Below are positions 24,840-33,940 of a stretch of DNA of 63,623 nt, piece after piece. The notes under the pieces were generated by a model. That model searched no databases. It was not told the origin of the DNA and worked only from the letters and a program-made list of their open reading frames with translations. A program made the translations under genes and the position numbers. The DNA is from Clostridiales bacterium (GTDB lineage Bacteria > Bacillota > Clostridia > Caldicoprobacterales > DTU083). How positions within the stretch are numbered: position 1 is the first letter of the stretch; each line of letters starts with the position of its first letter. The stretch lies in contig DUOA01000151.1 in NCBI GenBank assembly GCA_012839095.1, positions 1-63,623 on the forward strand, read 5' to 3'.

Positions 24840-25103
24840 ATGAAGATCTTAATGAAACCCATCAAAATGATTGCCTGGTTTAATGAAGACGGAACGCTTC
24901 ATCCTGTCCGTTTTAACATGAAACAGAAGGATGAATCCCATATAACCATTCGCATTGACCGGGTCATTAAGAAACGGGAAGAAAAATTGGCAGGCAACCC
25001 TATGCTGGTTTATACCTGCCAAAGCATAATCAACAATATTGAAAGAATCTACGAAATCAAGTATGAGCTCAGAACCTGTAAATGGTATCTTTTCAAAATG
25101 TAA
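24840..25103 (+). CDS. Small conserved protein under LexA control
   Basis: An 87-residue protein with no membrane span or signal peptide. It reads IKMIAWFNEDGTLHPVRFNM, then IRIDRVIKKREEKLAGNPML, and ends YELRTCKWYLFKM. I know similar small proteins from Clostridia, several near SOS or translesion polymerase genes, but no function. The gene has a good SigA promoter and a LexA box at the start of transcription, so it is probably induced by DNA damage. A 14-codon frame (24799-24843) ends in TGA overlapping this ATG. The AAGGAG site is 22 bases away, but a small hairpin between them brings it to about eight. Confidence 0.75.
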   Translation: MKILMKPIKMIAWFNEDGTLHPVRFNMKQKDESHITIRIDRVIKKREEKLAGNPMLVYTCQSIINNIERIYEIKYELRTCKWYLFKM

Positions 25104-25121
25104 GGCTCACTTTCAGACCCC

Positions 25122-26336
25122 TTACTTTACCAGTTTTTCCACCATGGGGGCTCTAAGCCTTGCTGCAACAGGCAGGTCGGAGCCCATCAGCGGCCTGACA
25201 TAGGCACGGAATGCTTCCGTTACATGATTGCCCTCTTCATTTATGAATTCATCGGGCATGAGCTTGGTCAATGCCGCAATCTCTTTAATGTCGGTCAGCT
25301 TGTAATCCACTGCATAATTTCCTACCCTGTGGATAGTTACGGAACCTTCAAGATTATGGAGAATTGCATATTGTGCAGCCCTTTCTCCTACCTCTCTTGC
25401 TTCAATCTGGTCTGTGTCTGATACGCATCCCATGAAGGAACGCTGCAGATAACCAAAGGTATCGGCACGAACCCGTTTAATATTCAGGTTGTCCCTGATA
25501 TGCTTGGACAGCACGTCTCCCAGTGCACCGGAGCCGGACAACTGAACATTTCCATGGGCATCCTTTTCCACCTTGTCTGCGAATTTGGTTATAATGGGAA
25601 CACCGTCTTCATCCTGTACGCCTTCAGATATGGCGATAACACAGCGGCCATATTTATCATACACACTTTTCACATCTGCCAGGAACTTGTCTGTGTCGAA
25701 GCAGCGCTCGGGCAGATATATGAGATGGGGACCGTCATCGGGGAATTGCTGGGCCATTGCTGAAGCCGCTGTTAAAAAGCCTGCGTGTCTGCCCATAACG
25801 ACTCCTATATATACGCCGGGCAGGGCACGGTTGTCCAGGTTAACTCCCATAAAAGCCTGTGCCACGAATCTGGCAGCTGAACCAAAACCCGGTGTGTGGT
25901 CATTGACCATCAGATCGTTGTCAATGGTTTTTGGAATATGAACAGCCCTTAACTCGTATCCTTCTCTCTTTGCATGCTCACTTACAATGCGAACAGTGTC
26001 AGAGGAATCATTTCCGCCGATATAGAAAAAGTAACGGATGTCATGAGCACGCATAACCTCAAACATCTTCCTGCAGTATTCAGCATCGGGCTTGTCCCTT
26101 GTGGACAAGAGAGCGGAAGAAGGAGTGTTGGCCACCATTTCCAGGTTATGTTCGGTTTCCTGCGTTAAATCCAGGAACTGCTCGTTGATGACACCGGATA
26201 CACCGTTTAAGGCACCGTAAATCCGGGTTACCTGGGGGTATTTTCTCGCTTCCAGAACAGCACCCACCAGGGATTGATTAATGACGGCAGTAGGGCCGCC
26301 GCCTTGTGCTATCAGTACTTTGCCTTGCAATTTCAT
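25122..26336 (-). CDS. pfp: Pyrophosphate-dependent 6-phosphofructokinase
   Basis: A 404-residue phosphofructokinase. The start GKVLIAQGGGPTAVINQSL is typical of the PPi-type. YFFYIGGNDSSDT near residue 100 has Asp where ATP-dependent enzymes have Gly, the residue that favours pyrophosphate. PKTIDNDLMVNDHTPGFGSA is the catalytic segment with the base Asp, and GVVMGRHAGFLTAASAM follows. The enzyme interconverts fructose 6-phosphate and fructose 1,6-bisphosphate with PPi/Pi, common in anaerobic Clostridia. A single gene, converging on the LexA-box gene. Confidence 0.95.
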   Translation of the reverse strand: MKLQGKVLIAQGGGPTAVINQSLVGAVLEARKYPQVTRIYGALNGVSGVINEQFLDLTQETEHNLEMVANTPSSALLSTRDKPDAEYCRKMFEVMRAHDIRYFFYIGGNDSSDTVRIVSEHAKREGYELRAVHIPKTIDNDLMVNDHTPGFGSAARFVAQAFMGVNLDNRALPGVYIGVVMGRHAGFLTAASAMAQQFPDDGPHLIYLPERCFDTDKFLADVKSVYDKYGRCVIAISEGVQDEDGVPIITKFADKVEKDAHGNVQLSGSGALGDVLSKHIRDNLNIKRVRADTFGYLQRSFMGCVSDTDQIEAREVGERAAQYAILHNLEGSVTIHRVGNYAVDYKLTDIKEIAALTKLMPDEFINEEGNHVTEAFRAYVRPLMGSDLPVAARLRAPMVEKLVK

Positions 26337-26467
26337 GATTGCCCTCCTTATGTAAAATATGAAATTATTAATGCTATCTTTTCCGTATAAGGCAGCATTA
26401 TTTCGCTGCCATGGTTCATCTTATATTTTTTGTCTGAAAAAGTCAAGGATTCAGGCCCTTTCCAGGC

Positions 26468-27319
26468 TTATCTGCCCCACAAACCATTCAGCCACTCCAC
26501 ACACAGGGAAAACCAGGTTGCAGCATGGGGATTAATCCATTCCGCCGCCTCTCCATAGCCGCCGGCAGTCTCCTTATCGCAAAGGGACAGTCCGTGCACG
26601 CCCTCCGGATAGATATGGAGTTCAAAGGGAACGCCCTGCTGCCTTAAGGCATTGGCAATCAGGAGGGAGTTTTCCACCGGTACGGCTTGGTCATTAAAGG
26701 TATGCCACAGAAATGTGGGCGGCGTCTCCTTGTTGACATGATGCTCCAGGGACATGCTTTTCAGCATTTCTTCCGAAGCATCCCCGCCCAGCAGGTTTTC
26801 AAACGAGCCTCTGTGAGCATGCTGTCCGGAAGTAATGACAGGATAGCTCAAAATCTGTGCATTGGGTCTGTTCATTCCATGGGGCATGCCGATGGCTTCC
26901 CTGATCCAGTCCTGCTGCCAGAACACCCCCAGGCTTCCTGCCAGGTGGCCTCCTGCAGAAAAACCGCATACCGCAATCCTGTCCGGATCCAGATGCCATT
27001 TGCCGGCGTTTTCCCGGATAATCCACATGGCACGGGAAAGATCCAGCAAGGGTGCGGGATGCCTGGAGGGGGAAGTCCGGTACCTTAACACAAAGGCATG
27101 AAAGCCGGCTGCAGCAAACCGTATGGCTATGGGTTCCGCCTCCCTGTCGGAGGTAAACTGATATCCGCCGCCGGGGCAGATTAGCACTGCGGGCCTTTTA
27201 TCATGATGAGCCATTTCCGGGCTGTAGTCCGGCACATAAGTGGTCAGAGTCGATTTTAACTCATGGTCCTCCGGTTTATAGGAGCAATTATCCCAAATTT
27301 CTATGGTTTTATGATACAT
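26468..27319 (-). CDS. Alpha/beta-hydrolase, probable carbohydrate esterase
   Basis: A 283-residue hydrolase of the esterase/lipase group related to acetyl-xylan esterases and BD-FAE. The oxyanion segment is ICPGGGYQFTSDREAEP near residue 47. The nucleophile elbow is GFSAGGH near 118. Asp and His of the triad lie in FNDQAVPVENSL and GVHGLSL. No signal peptide, so it acts inside on imported sugar esters. A single gene with 131- and 98-bp flanks. Confidence 0.88.
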   Translation of the reverse strand: MYHKTIEIWDNCSYKPEDHELKSTLTTYVPDYSPEMAHHDKRPAVLICPGGGYQFTSDREAEPIAIRFAAAGFHAFVLRYRTSPSRHPAPLLDLSRAMWIIRENAGKWHLDPDRIAVCGFSAGGHLAGSLGVFWQQDWIREAIGMPHGMNRPNAQILSYPVITSGQHAHRGSFENLLGGDASEEMLKSMSLEHHVNKETPPTFLWHTFNDQAVPVENSLLIANALRQQGVPFELHIYPEGVHGLSLCDKETAGGYGEAAEWINPHAATWFSLCVEWLNGLWGR

Positions 27320-27417
27320 GTTTATCCTCCCGTTTATCCGTTTACTGAACTAATTCTGAAATCAGATAAGATAACCTGACTGACTGGACATGTATGAATG
27401 TTTCCCTGAACAATAGA

Positions 27418-28011
27418 TTATTCTCTGTTCAGTGCCATCTTCTCCTCATCATAGGGCCGAATCAGAGATTTCAGCAGGGGTATATCCTGAACAGAGGGAT
27501 CCAACCATACATCCTCCTGCTCTCTGGGAAGTATGACCGGCATTCTGTCATGAACAAGGGCTACCAATGGATTGGGCTGAATGGTCAGAATGGAAAATGC
27601 CCTGTAGGCCTTTCCTTCCTGATCCCTGAAATCTTCATATATGCCTGCCATGGAAAACAAGGAGGTCTGCTTCATGTAAACACGGTACTTGGTTTTGTCC
27701 TTCCCCGCCCTGCTCCACTCAAAGAAGGCGGTAGCCGGCACAAGACAGCGCTTCTGACGAAAGGCCCGGCGGAACATGGGTTTGGAGTCCACGGTTTCAC
27801 CCCGGGAGTTTATAATTAAACCCTTTCTGTATGGTGAGGCAAAGCCCCACTTCATGGGAACCAGCTGCCTTCCGGGATCCTGAATCACTATGGGCACCTC
27901 ATGGGAGGGAAATACCTCCGGGGCCCATACATCCCTTATCCATCCTTTTGCAATGCCATAATACCGTAAAATTTCCTCCACATCCGCATGCAGCATATAT
28001 CTTCCGCACAT
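27418..28011 (-). CDS. SOS response-associated peptidase, SRAP/YedK/HMCES family
   Basis: A 197-residue SRAP protein from ATG 28011, chosen because the family requires Cys at position 2 (MCGRYMLH), which crosslinks to abasic sites in single-stranded DNA. Other active residues are in place: Asn in NSRGETVDSKP, Glu in FFEWSRAGKDK and His in VHDRMPVIL. GAGGAG lies 11 bases upstream. It protects abasic sites from nucleases and error-prone bypass. No LexA box was found directly upstream. Confidence 0.93.
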   Translation of the reverse strand: MCGRYMLHADVEEILRYYGIAKGWIRDVWAPEVFPSHEVPIVIQDPGRQLVPMKWGFASPYRKGLIINSRGETVDSKPMFRRAFRQKRCLVPATAFFEWSRAGKDKTKYRVYMKQTSLFSMAGIYEDFRDQEGKAYRAFSILTIQPNPLVALVHDRMPVILPREQEDVWLDPSVQDIPLLKSLIRPYDEEKMALNRE

Positions 28012-28222
28012 CTTTGAGTTCACTCCTCGTATATTCCAATACGCCCCGGTGCCGGTGTCAAAAGTCATTTCTCCTTTTCAGTTATACTCCCTGTAATTTA
28101 TATAATACCACATAATCCGTGCATCTCCAGTTATTTGTAGAATATTTTTACAGTTGATTTTGAATAAATTAAGAGTTTTCGTCAAAATAATAGAGTAAGA
28201 TTGAGAAGGGAGGCAGCATAGT

Positions 28223-28723
28223 ATGAGCAATATTATGAAACCGGATGAGTTAAGACGGCATATCAAGAACTTCTTATCAGGCAACCGCTATGGTTCCCTG
28301 GGAACCTGCATGAACGATATACCTCGTTCAAGCCCGGTGCAATACTTTCTGGGCAGGGATCTGGAAATATATATTCTGTCAGCAGGAGGAAGCAAGTTCC
28401 AGTACATAGGACACAATCCCAATGTATGCCTGCTGGTCAATACCGACTATATCAACTACACCAGAATTGAGGGAGTGCAGGTGTTTGGCAGGGCCGTCAC
28501 CAGCGAACAGGAACCCGAACTGCTTCAGGAAGCTTTGGAGTTCTGCCCGGACTTGCATGCCGTAAGGTCACAGAAAGATTCCATAAAGGCCATCAAAATC
28601 ATACCCGATGAGATAGTTTATCTGAATTCCAGGGAAACCGGGGACAGAACCAAGCAAATATTAACCAGCGGGCAAATAGTCAGGCATAAAGCGCAGTCAG
28701 CCGGAGAGCTGGCCTTCCGATAG
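28223..28723 (+). CDS. Pyridoxamine 5'-phosphate oxidase-like flavin-binding protein
   Basis: A 166-residue split-barrel protein of the PNPOx-like superfamily: LSGNRYGSLGTCMNDIPRSS, PVQYFLGRDLEIYILSAGGS and VCLLVNTDYINYTRIEGVQV. The residues that bind pyridoxine in true PdxH are not apparent, so it probably binds FMN or F420-like flavin with another substrate. GGGAGG precedes the ATG. It converges with the DUF188 gene after only four bases. Confidence 0.85.
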   Translation: MSNIMKPDELRRHIKNFLSGNRYGSLGTCMNDIPRSSPVQYFLGRDLEIYILSAGGSKFQYIGHNPNVCLLVNTDYINYTRIEGVQVFGRAVTSEQEPELLQEALEFCPDLHAVRSQKDSIKAIKIIPDEIVYLNSRETGDRTKQILTSGQIVRHKAQSAGELAFR

Positions 28724-28727
28724 CTCT

Positions 28728-29183
28728 TCACTCAACAAGACACAAGCCTTCAAAAGCTCTTTCAAAGCGGATATTGTCCGACTGATTCCGTCTGCGGGGC
28801 CCGGCATGCCTGCCGCCTGCCCTGCGGATTTTTGCGTTCAGGTGCCGTTCAAACAGCAAACGATCCAGGTTATCCCTGGTGTAAATCAAACCGCTGGGAT
28901 GAATGGCCCTGGCACCTCTGGCACATACCATGGCTGCCAGGCCGTAGTCCTGGGTTACAACGATGTCTCCCTTGTGTGTGCGGTTAATCAGGGCAAAGTC
29001 CACTGCATCCCTGCCCCTGCCTATAACAACCACTTCCGCATAGTCATCCTCCAGAATATGACTGGTATCAACAAACAGAAGCACCTTAAGTCCATGTCTT
29101 TTTGCAGTCTCAGTGATTATCCCCCTGACAGGACAGGCATCAGCATCCACCAGTATTTTTCGTTGATCCTCTTTGTCTGTCAT
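28728..29183 (-). CDS. YaiI/YqxD family (DUF188) protein
   Basis: A 151-residue DUF188 protein with a PIN-like fold: ILVDADACPVRGIITETAKR at the N-terminus, the Asp-containing VVTQDYGLAAMVCARGARAI and HPSGLIYTRDNLD. Family members are predicted nucleases; the role is not established. The 111-bp gap to the DegV gene holds the DegV terminator. Confidence 0.92.
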   Translation of the reverse strand: MTDKEDQRKILVDADACPVRGIITETAKRHGLKVLLFVDTSHILEDDYAEVVVIGRGRDAVDFALINRTHKGDIVVTQDYGLAAMVCARGARAIHPSGLIYTRDNLDRLLFERHLNAKIRRAGGRHAGPRRRNQSDNIRFERAFEGLCLVE

Positions 29184-29236
29184 TCATATCCCCATCTTTC
29201 CTATATTAGATTATAGTCTACCCGGTTACAGGCGTC

Positions 29237-29270
29237 AAAAACAAAAAAAGAGAACCTGAATATCAGGTTC
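29237..29270 (-). terminator. Terminator after degV
   Basis: Eight-base perfect stem (29252-29259 with 29263-29270), loop of three, followed on the minus strand by TCTTTTTTTGTTTTT. It ends the degV transcript. Confidence 0.88.
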
Positions 29271-29294
29271 AATGAAGGAGTTATATTATGAAAA

Positions 29295-30122
29295 TCACCA
29301 CTTGCTGCAAACCCCGACGCCTCCGGGCCCCAGATGGGATCCAATCACCGGGCCGATTTCATCAATTTCAATATTTATATGCGGAAACCTTTCCTGCAGT
29401 TTTTGCTGTACCAGGCGGGCTTCTTCAGGACACAGTATATGCAGCACTGCAATATTTGCCGCATCATCCGGAACGCTGTCAATAATGTATTCCAAAGCCT
29501 TTGCCCTGCCCCGCACCTTGGCTACGGCCTTCAGGCTGCCGTCCACCAGTCCCAGGACGGGCTTTACGCTTAGGAGCGATCCAATGGCGGCCTGTGCAGC
29601 GGAAAGACGCCCTCCTTTTTTAAGATACTCCAGTGTGTCGGCAGACAGGTGGACCTGCATCCGCTTCTTTTCCCTTTCTATGGCTTCCGTAATTTCCTCC
29701 CTGCTTCTGCCTTCTTCCGCCATGCTGCAGGCAATTTTAACCAGAAGCTTTAAGTTCGATACGGTGGTCTCTGAATCGATAACCGATATTTTATCGGGTG
29801 CTGTCATAGCTGCCGCAGCGGAGGCACTGTTAAATGTCCCGCTTACCTTCTCCGATATCACTATCGTTACAATTTCGCAGCCTTCAGCCAGAATTTCTTT
29901 ATAAGCAGTAGCAAAGGCATCAATTGACGGCTGGGATGTGGTGGGAAAATCCCTGGAAGTTTCCAGCTGCCGGTAGAAGTCTTCAAATTCACCGGGAAAA
30001 CCCTCGTCTCCGGTCACTCCGGAAAATGTAACGGACAAGGGCACAATCCGTATTTTATGCTGTCTGGCATATTCTCTTGTAAGATAAGCCGTGCTGTCGG
30101 TTACTATTCTTACTTTGGACAC
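29295..30122 (-). CDS. DegV family fatty-acid-binding protein
   Basis: A 275-residue DegV protein from GTG 30122 (MSKVRIVTDSTAYLTREYA), behind AAGGGG with nine bases between; an ATG at 30152 has no ribosome-binding site. Family marks are TDSTAYL, RDFPTTSQPSIDAFATAY and the lipid-contacting VIDSETTVSN. DegV/FakB proteins carry a fatty acid to the FakA kinase; no fakA is in the window. Confidence 0.93.
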   Translation of the reverse strand: MSKVRIVTDSTAYLTREYARQHKIRIVPLSVTFSGVTGDEGFPGEFEDFYRQLETSRDFPTTSQPSIDAFATAYKEILAEGCEIVTIVISEKVSGTFNSASAAAAMTAPDKISVIDSETTVSNLKLLVKIACSMAEEGRSREEITEAIEREKKRMQVHLSADTLEYLKKGGRLSAAQAAIGSLLSVKPVLGLVDGSLKAVAKVRGRAKALEYIIDSVPDDAANIAVLHILCPEEARLVQQKLQERFPHINIEIDEIGPVIGSHLGPGGVGVCSKW

Positions 30123-30254
30123 TGATGAAATCCCCTTTCTTATTTCCTTCATAACTTAATGTTTTGATAATATGCTTTACTTTATTCTTCTTCAGTGCTG
30201 CTCTTAATATATGATGATAATACCAGGTACTAATACCAAAGTCAATAGTATTAG

Positions 30255-30290
30255 AAAAAAAAACTGCGCAGCCAAAATGCTGCGCAGTTT
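30255..30290 (-). terminator. Terminator of ileS
   Basis: A 12-base perfect stem (30261-30272 with 30279-30290) followed on the minus strand by a run of nine T residues. It ends ileS, 60 bp after its stop. Confidence 0.92.
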
Positions 30291-30350
30291 ATTAGCTTAA
30301 AATCACTGTCTTCTTCTGTATTCTGCCAATTGCCTGTATCTTCAGTCTGC

Positions 30351-33300
30351 TTAACCGGCAGTTGTAATCCTTTCCAGCCGGATGCCCGTCTTATGATCAT
30401 TCAGATTGACCTCTTCCAGGGAATCCTCTGATGTCATTACCAGCTCCAGTGCCAGGGTTTCAGTTTTTATATAATCCTCAAAATGTTCCACGGCCCTGCT
30501 GACTGCATCATCTGCATTAAGGAAAATCCGGATGTTGTCAGTCACTTCGTAACCGTTGTTCTTACGCATCTGCTGAACCCTGGAAACCAGTTCCCTGGCC
30601 AGCCCCTCGTCTACCAATTCCTGGGTCAGAGTGGTGTCCAGGATAACAAAAAGATTGTTTTCTGCGGCCACATTGAAGCCTTCCCTGGCGCTGATGGTAA
30701 TGAGAACATTTTCCTTGCTGATCTCATAGGGCTCCCCATCCAGATCAATTGTCAGGGTTTCCCCATTTTCCAGCCTGGGAGCCGCATCCGACGCATCCAG
30801 CCCGGCCAGTGCCCTGGCAAAGAGCTTTATTTTGGAACCAAGCACAGGACCGGCAACCCTGAAGTTGGGCTTGAGCTGGAAATCCATAAATTCATGGAGC
30901 GACTTGGCAAAGACCACTTCTTTCACATTCAGCTCTTCCTGAATCAGGGGGATCAGATGGCTTATTTTTTCTTCATACTTCCCGTCAATCAGCACCTCAC
31001 TGATTGGCTGTCTTACCTTAATGCGGGCCGACTCCCTGGCGGCACGGCCAAGGGTAACCAGACTCCGGACCAGATCCATTGTTTCTTCCAGCCCAGGATC
31101 AATGAGTTCCCTGTCGGCAGTGGGATAATCGCTCAGGTGCACTGAAAGCTCTCCCGTCAGATTCCTGTATATCTCCTCTGAAAGGAAGGGAGCAAAGGGC
31201 GCAAACATCTGGGCAAAGCCAACCAGGATTTCATAGGTGGTATTGTATACCGCTTTCTTGTCGTCGGTAGGTTCTGCTGCCCAGAATCTTCTTCTGGAGC
31301 GGCGGATATACCAATTGGACATGTCCTCATTGATAAAATCCTGCATGCGGCGGATCGCCCGGGTCATGTCATATACCTCCAGATCCTCCTCAACTGCAGC
31401 CTTCAGGCTGTTGAATTTGGACAAAATCCAGCGATCCAGCTCCGACCTATGATGGTAGGGCACAAAGAATTCCCTGGGATCCATATTATCGGTGTTGGCA
31501 TAAAGGGTAAAGAAATGGTAGACATTCTTTACCGTGCCAAAAAACTTGCTCTGCACCTCACGCAGCCCATCGATATCGAACCGGGTTGGGTTCCAGGGCG
31601 GTGATACATAGAGAAGATACCAGCGCAGGGTGTCCGCACCGTACTCATCAAAGAGTTCAAAGGGATCAACGGTATTTCCTCTGGACTTGGACATTTTGAT
31701 TCCTTCCTTATCCAGAATCAGATCATTGACCAGGACGGATTTATAGGGCGACTTCCCTGTGACAAAGGTGGATATGGCCAGCAGTGAATAGAACCAGCCC
31801 CGGGTTTGGTCGATGCCCTCACAGATAAAGTCAGCGGGAAAGAGTTCGTTAAAGTTCTCCTTGTTTTCAAAGGGATAGTGATGCTGGGCAAAGGGCATGG
31901 CACCGCTGTCAAACCAGCAGTCGATGACATCCTTTACCCGGGTCATTACCCCGCCGCACTTCTCGCATTTTATATGAACTTCATCAACATAGGGCCTGTG
32001 AAGATCTATGTTTTCATCGATGGGCTCCAGGGCACGTTCCACCAGCTCTCTGCGGGAGCCGATACTGTCGGTATGACCGCAGTCACAGCGCCAGATATTA
32101 AGCGGCGTACCCCAGTAGCGGGAGCGGGATATTGCCCAGTCCTTCAGATTTTCCAGCCAGTTGCCAAAGCGCTTCTGCCCTACAAACTCAGGATACCAGG
32201 ATACATTGTTGTTGTTTTCAATAAGCTTGTCCTTCAGCCTGGTCATGGCAATATACCAGCTGGGCTTTGCATAGTAGAGCAAGGGGGTCTTGCATCTCCA
32301 GCAATGAGGATAATTGTGTACTACCTTTTCCCTTCTGAACAGCTTGTCATTTTCCGCCAGCCACCGGATGATCTCCGGGTCTGCATCCATAACAAACATG
32401 TCCTTCCAGGGAGTGGCAATATAACGGCCGTTTTCATCCACCGGCTGGAGAACCGGCAGGTTATATCTTGTCCCGGTCAGATAGTCATCCTCACCAAAAG
32501 CAGGAGCGGTATGCACAATACCGGTACCGTCCTCGGTGGTGACATAGTCGGCCAGGGTAACAAAGAAGGCCTTCTTATCCGCCTTGGTAAAGGGCATCAG
32601 CTGCTCATACTCCATATACTCCAGTTCACTGCCCTTCAGCTCGGCCAGAACTTCATATTCGCCGCCCAGCACTTTGGAAGCAAGGGTTTTTTCCACATAA
32701 TAGACGGTATCCTCAAATTTTACCCTCAGATAGGTCTCATCCGGGTGGACGGTAAGTGCCACATTGGAAGCCAGGGTCCAGGGCGTGGTTGTCCATACAA
32801 GGAAGTATTCATCCTTGTCCTTGCGCTTGAATTTTACATAGACCGTAGTTGTCTTAATCTCCTGGTAGCCCAGGGCCACTTCATGGGAAGCCAGGCCCGT
32901 TCCGCAGCGGGGGCAGTAGGGAAGGATCTTATGCCCTTCGTAGAGCATGCCTTCCCGATTCATCCTGTCCAGAATCCACCAGGCGGTTTCTATATAATCG
33001 TTGTCCAGGGTGATATAAGGGTTGTCCATGTCAATCTCATAACCCATCCGCCTGGTCATCTCGCGCCATTCTCTTTCATAGCGGAAGACCGACTCCCGGC
33101 ACTTCTGATTGAACTCGGCGATGCCGTACTCCTCTATATCCTGCTTGCTTTTGAGATTCAGGTTCTTTTCCACTTCAATCTCAACCGGAAGGCCGTGGGT
33201 ATCCCATCCGGCCTTGCGCTTTACCTGATATCCCTTCATGGTTTTGTAGCGGCAGACCGAATCCTTGAGGGTTCTGGAAATAACATGGTGAATGCCGGGG

Positions 33301-33461
33301 TGCCCGTTGGCAGTGGGAGGCCCCTCATAGAAGATAAAGGATTTGCTGCCTTCCCTGATGGCTATGCTCTTATCCAGAATCCGGATTTCATCCCAAAATG
33401 CAGATATGCCTTTCTCATTTTCATTTACAGGCCGGTCGGATAAAGCCTTAAACTCTTGCAT
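30351..33461 (-). CDS. ileS: Isoleucyl-tRNA synthetase
   Basis: A 1036-residue class I synthetase of the longer, eukaryote-like (mupirocin-tolerant) type. It has the HIGH-type motif GHPGIHH near residue 55, the KMSKS loop (GIKMSKSRGNTVDPFELFDE) near 600, a CP1 editing domain (TTTPWTLASNVALTV) and an anticodon-binding C-terminal part (LVSRVQQMRKNNGYEVTDNI). Charging tRNA-Ile with proofreading is its role. The ATG at 33461 has GGAAGG ten bases upstream; an ATG at 33470 is too close to it. Expression is controlled by the T-box leader upstream. Confidence 0.97.
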   Translation of the reverse strand: MQEFKALSDRPVNENEKGISAFWDEIRILDKSIAIREGSKSFIFYEGPPTANGHPGIHHVISRTLKDSVCRYKTMKGYQVKRKAGWDTHGLPVEIEVEKNLNLKSKQDIEEYGIAEFNQKCRESVFRYEREWREMTRRMGYEIDMDNPYITLDNDYIETAWWILDRMNREGMLYEGHKILPYCPRCGTGLASHEVALGYQEIKTTTVYVKFKRKDKDEYFLVWTTTPWTLASNVALTVHPDETYLRVKFEDTVYYVEKTLASKVLGGEYEVLAELKGSELEYMEYEQLMPFTKADKKAFFVTLADYVTTEDGTGIVHTAPAFGEDDYLTGTRYNLPVLQPVDENGRYIATPWKDMFVMDADPEIIRWLAENDKLFRREKVVHNYPHCWRCKTPLLYYAKPSWYIAMTRLKDKLIENNNNVSWYPEFVGQKRFGNWLENLKDWAISRSRYWGTPLNIWRCDCGHTDSIGSRRELVERALEPIDENIDLHRPYVDEVHIKCEKCGGVMTRVKDVIDCWFDSGAMPFAQHHYPFENKENFNELFPADFICEGIDQTRGWFYSLLAISTFVTGKSPYKSVLVNDLILDKEGIKMSKSRGNTVDPFELFDEYGADTLRWYLLYVSPPWNPTRFDIDGLREVQSKFFGTVKNVYHFFTLYANTDNMDPREFFVPYHHRSELDRWILSKFNSLKAAVEEDLEVYDMTRAIRRMQDFINEDMSNWYIRRSRRRFWAAEPTDDKKAVYNTTYEILVGFAQMFAPFAPFLSEEIYRNLTGELSVHLSDYPTADRELIDPGLEETMDLVRSLVTLGRAARESARIKVRQPISEVLIDGKYEEKISHLIPLIQEELNVKEVVFAKSLHEFMDFQLKPNFRVAGPVLGSKIKLFARALAGLDASDAAPRLENGETLTIDLDGEPYEISKENVLITISAREGFNVAAENNLFVILDTTLTQELVDEGLARELVSRVQQMRKNNGYEVTDNIRIFLNADDAVSRAVEHFEDYIKTETLALELVMTSEDSLEEVNLNDHKTGIRLERITTAG

Positions 33462-33544
33462 AAAATTCATTCCTTCCTATATTTCCGTCTGTTCTTTATT
33501 CTATTGATACTGCAGGTTCTAATCTCAGTCAAATCAAGTGCTGC

Positions 33545-33820
33545 AAAATAAAAATCCCCTGACATATGTCAAGGGACGGAATATTCCGCGGTACCACCCG
33601 ATTTACAGGGCCATTCCTTCCGGGAAAATGCCCTGTCTCTCTTTCCAATAACGCTTTGATGCGGGGAAGCCTAGTTTGAACAAGGTCATTTCAGCCTCCG
33701 GCTCCAAGGTGATCTTCGTATCAGGGCATCATCACGTGCTTCCACCCAAGGCATCGTGTCTCTGTAAATCCGACCCTGTACTACTGTCCTTTTCGCAGCC
33801 TTTATATTAATTCAGTTTGC
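33545..33820 (-). promoter_or_regulatory. T-box leader of ileS
   Basis: The minus strand carries the antiterminator T-box GGGTGGTACCGCG (33599-33587). A terminator stem of CCCTTGACA with TGTCAGGGG and a following TTTTTATTTT (33575-33545) comes after it. Upstream is stem I material with AGAGA-like elements. An ATC triplet at 33713-33711 is a plausible isoleucine specifier, though I did not fold the stem fully. Uncharged tRNA-Ile would stabilise the antiterminator and allow ileS transcription. Confidence 0.92.
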
Positions 33821-33825
33821 AATTT

Positions 33826-33854
33826 ATGATACTTGATAATATAATATTTGTCAA
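33826..33854 (-). promoter_or_regulatory. SigA promoter of the ileS T-box transcript
   Basis: TTGACA (33854-33849), 17 bases, TATCAT (33831-33826) on the minus strand. Transcription should start near 33819, giving a leader of about 360 bases. Confidence 0.8.
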
Positions 33855-33940
33855 GATGCAGGCACTCCGGTTTTGCACCATGCTGCACCGTCCCAGCCCG
33901 GTAAGCCGGCAGCTACCCAGTTGACGAGGATGTGATAGGA

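Noticed and set aside
31806-33443. A 545-codon open frame on the plus strand
   Set aside because: It lies wholly opposite ileS, whose motifs are unmistakable. The product has no recognisable domain.
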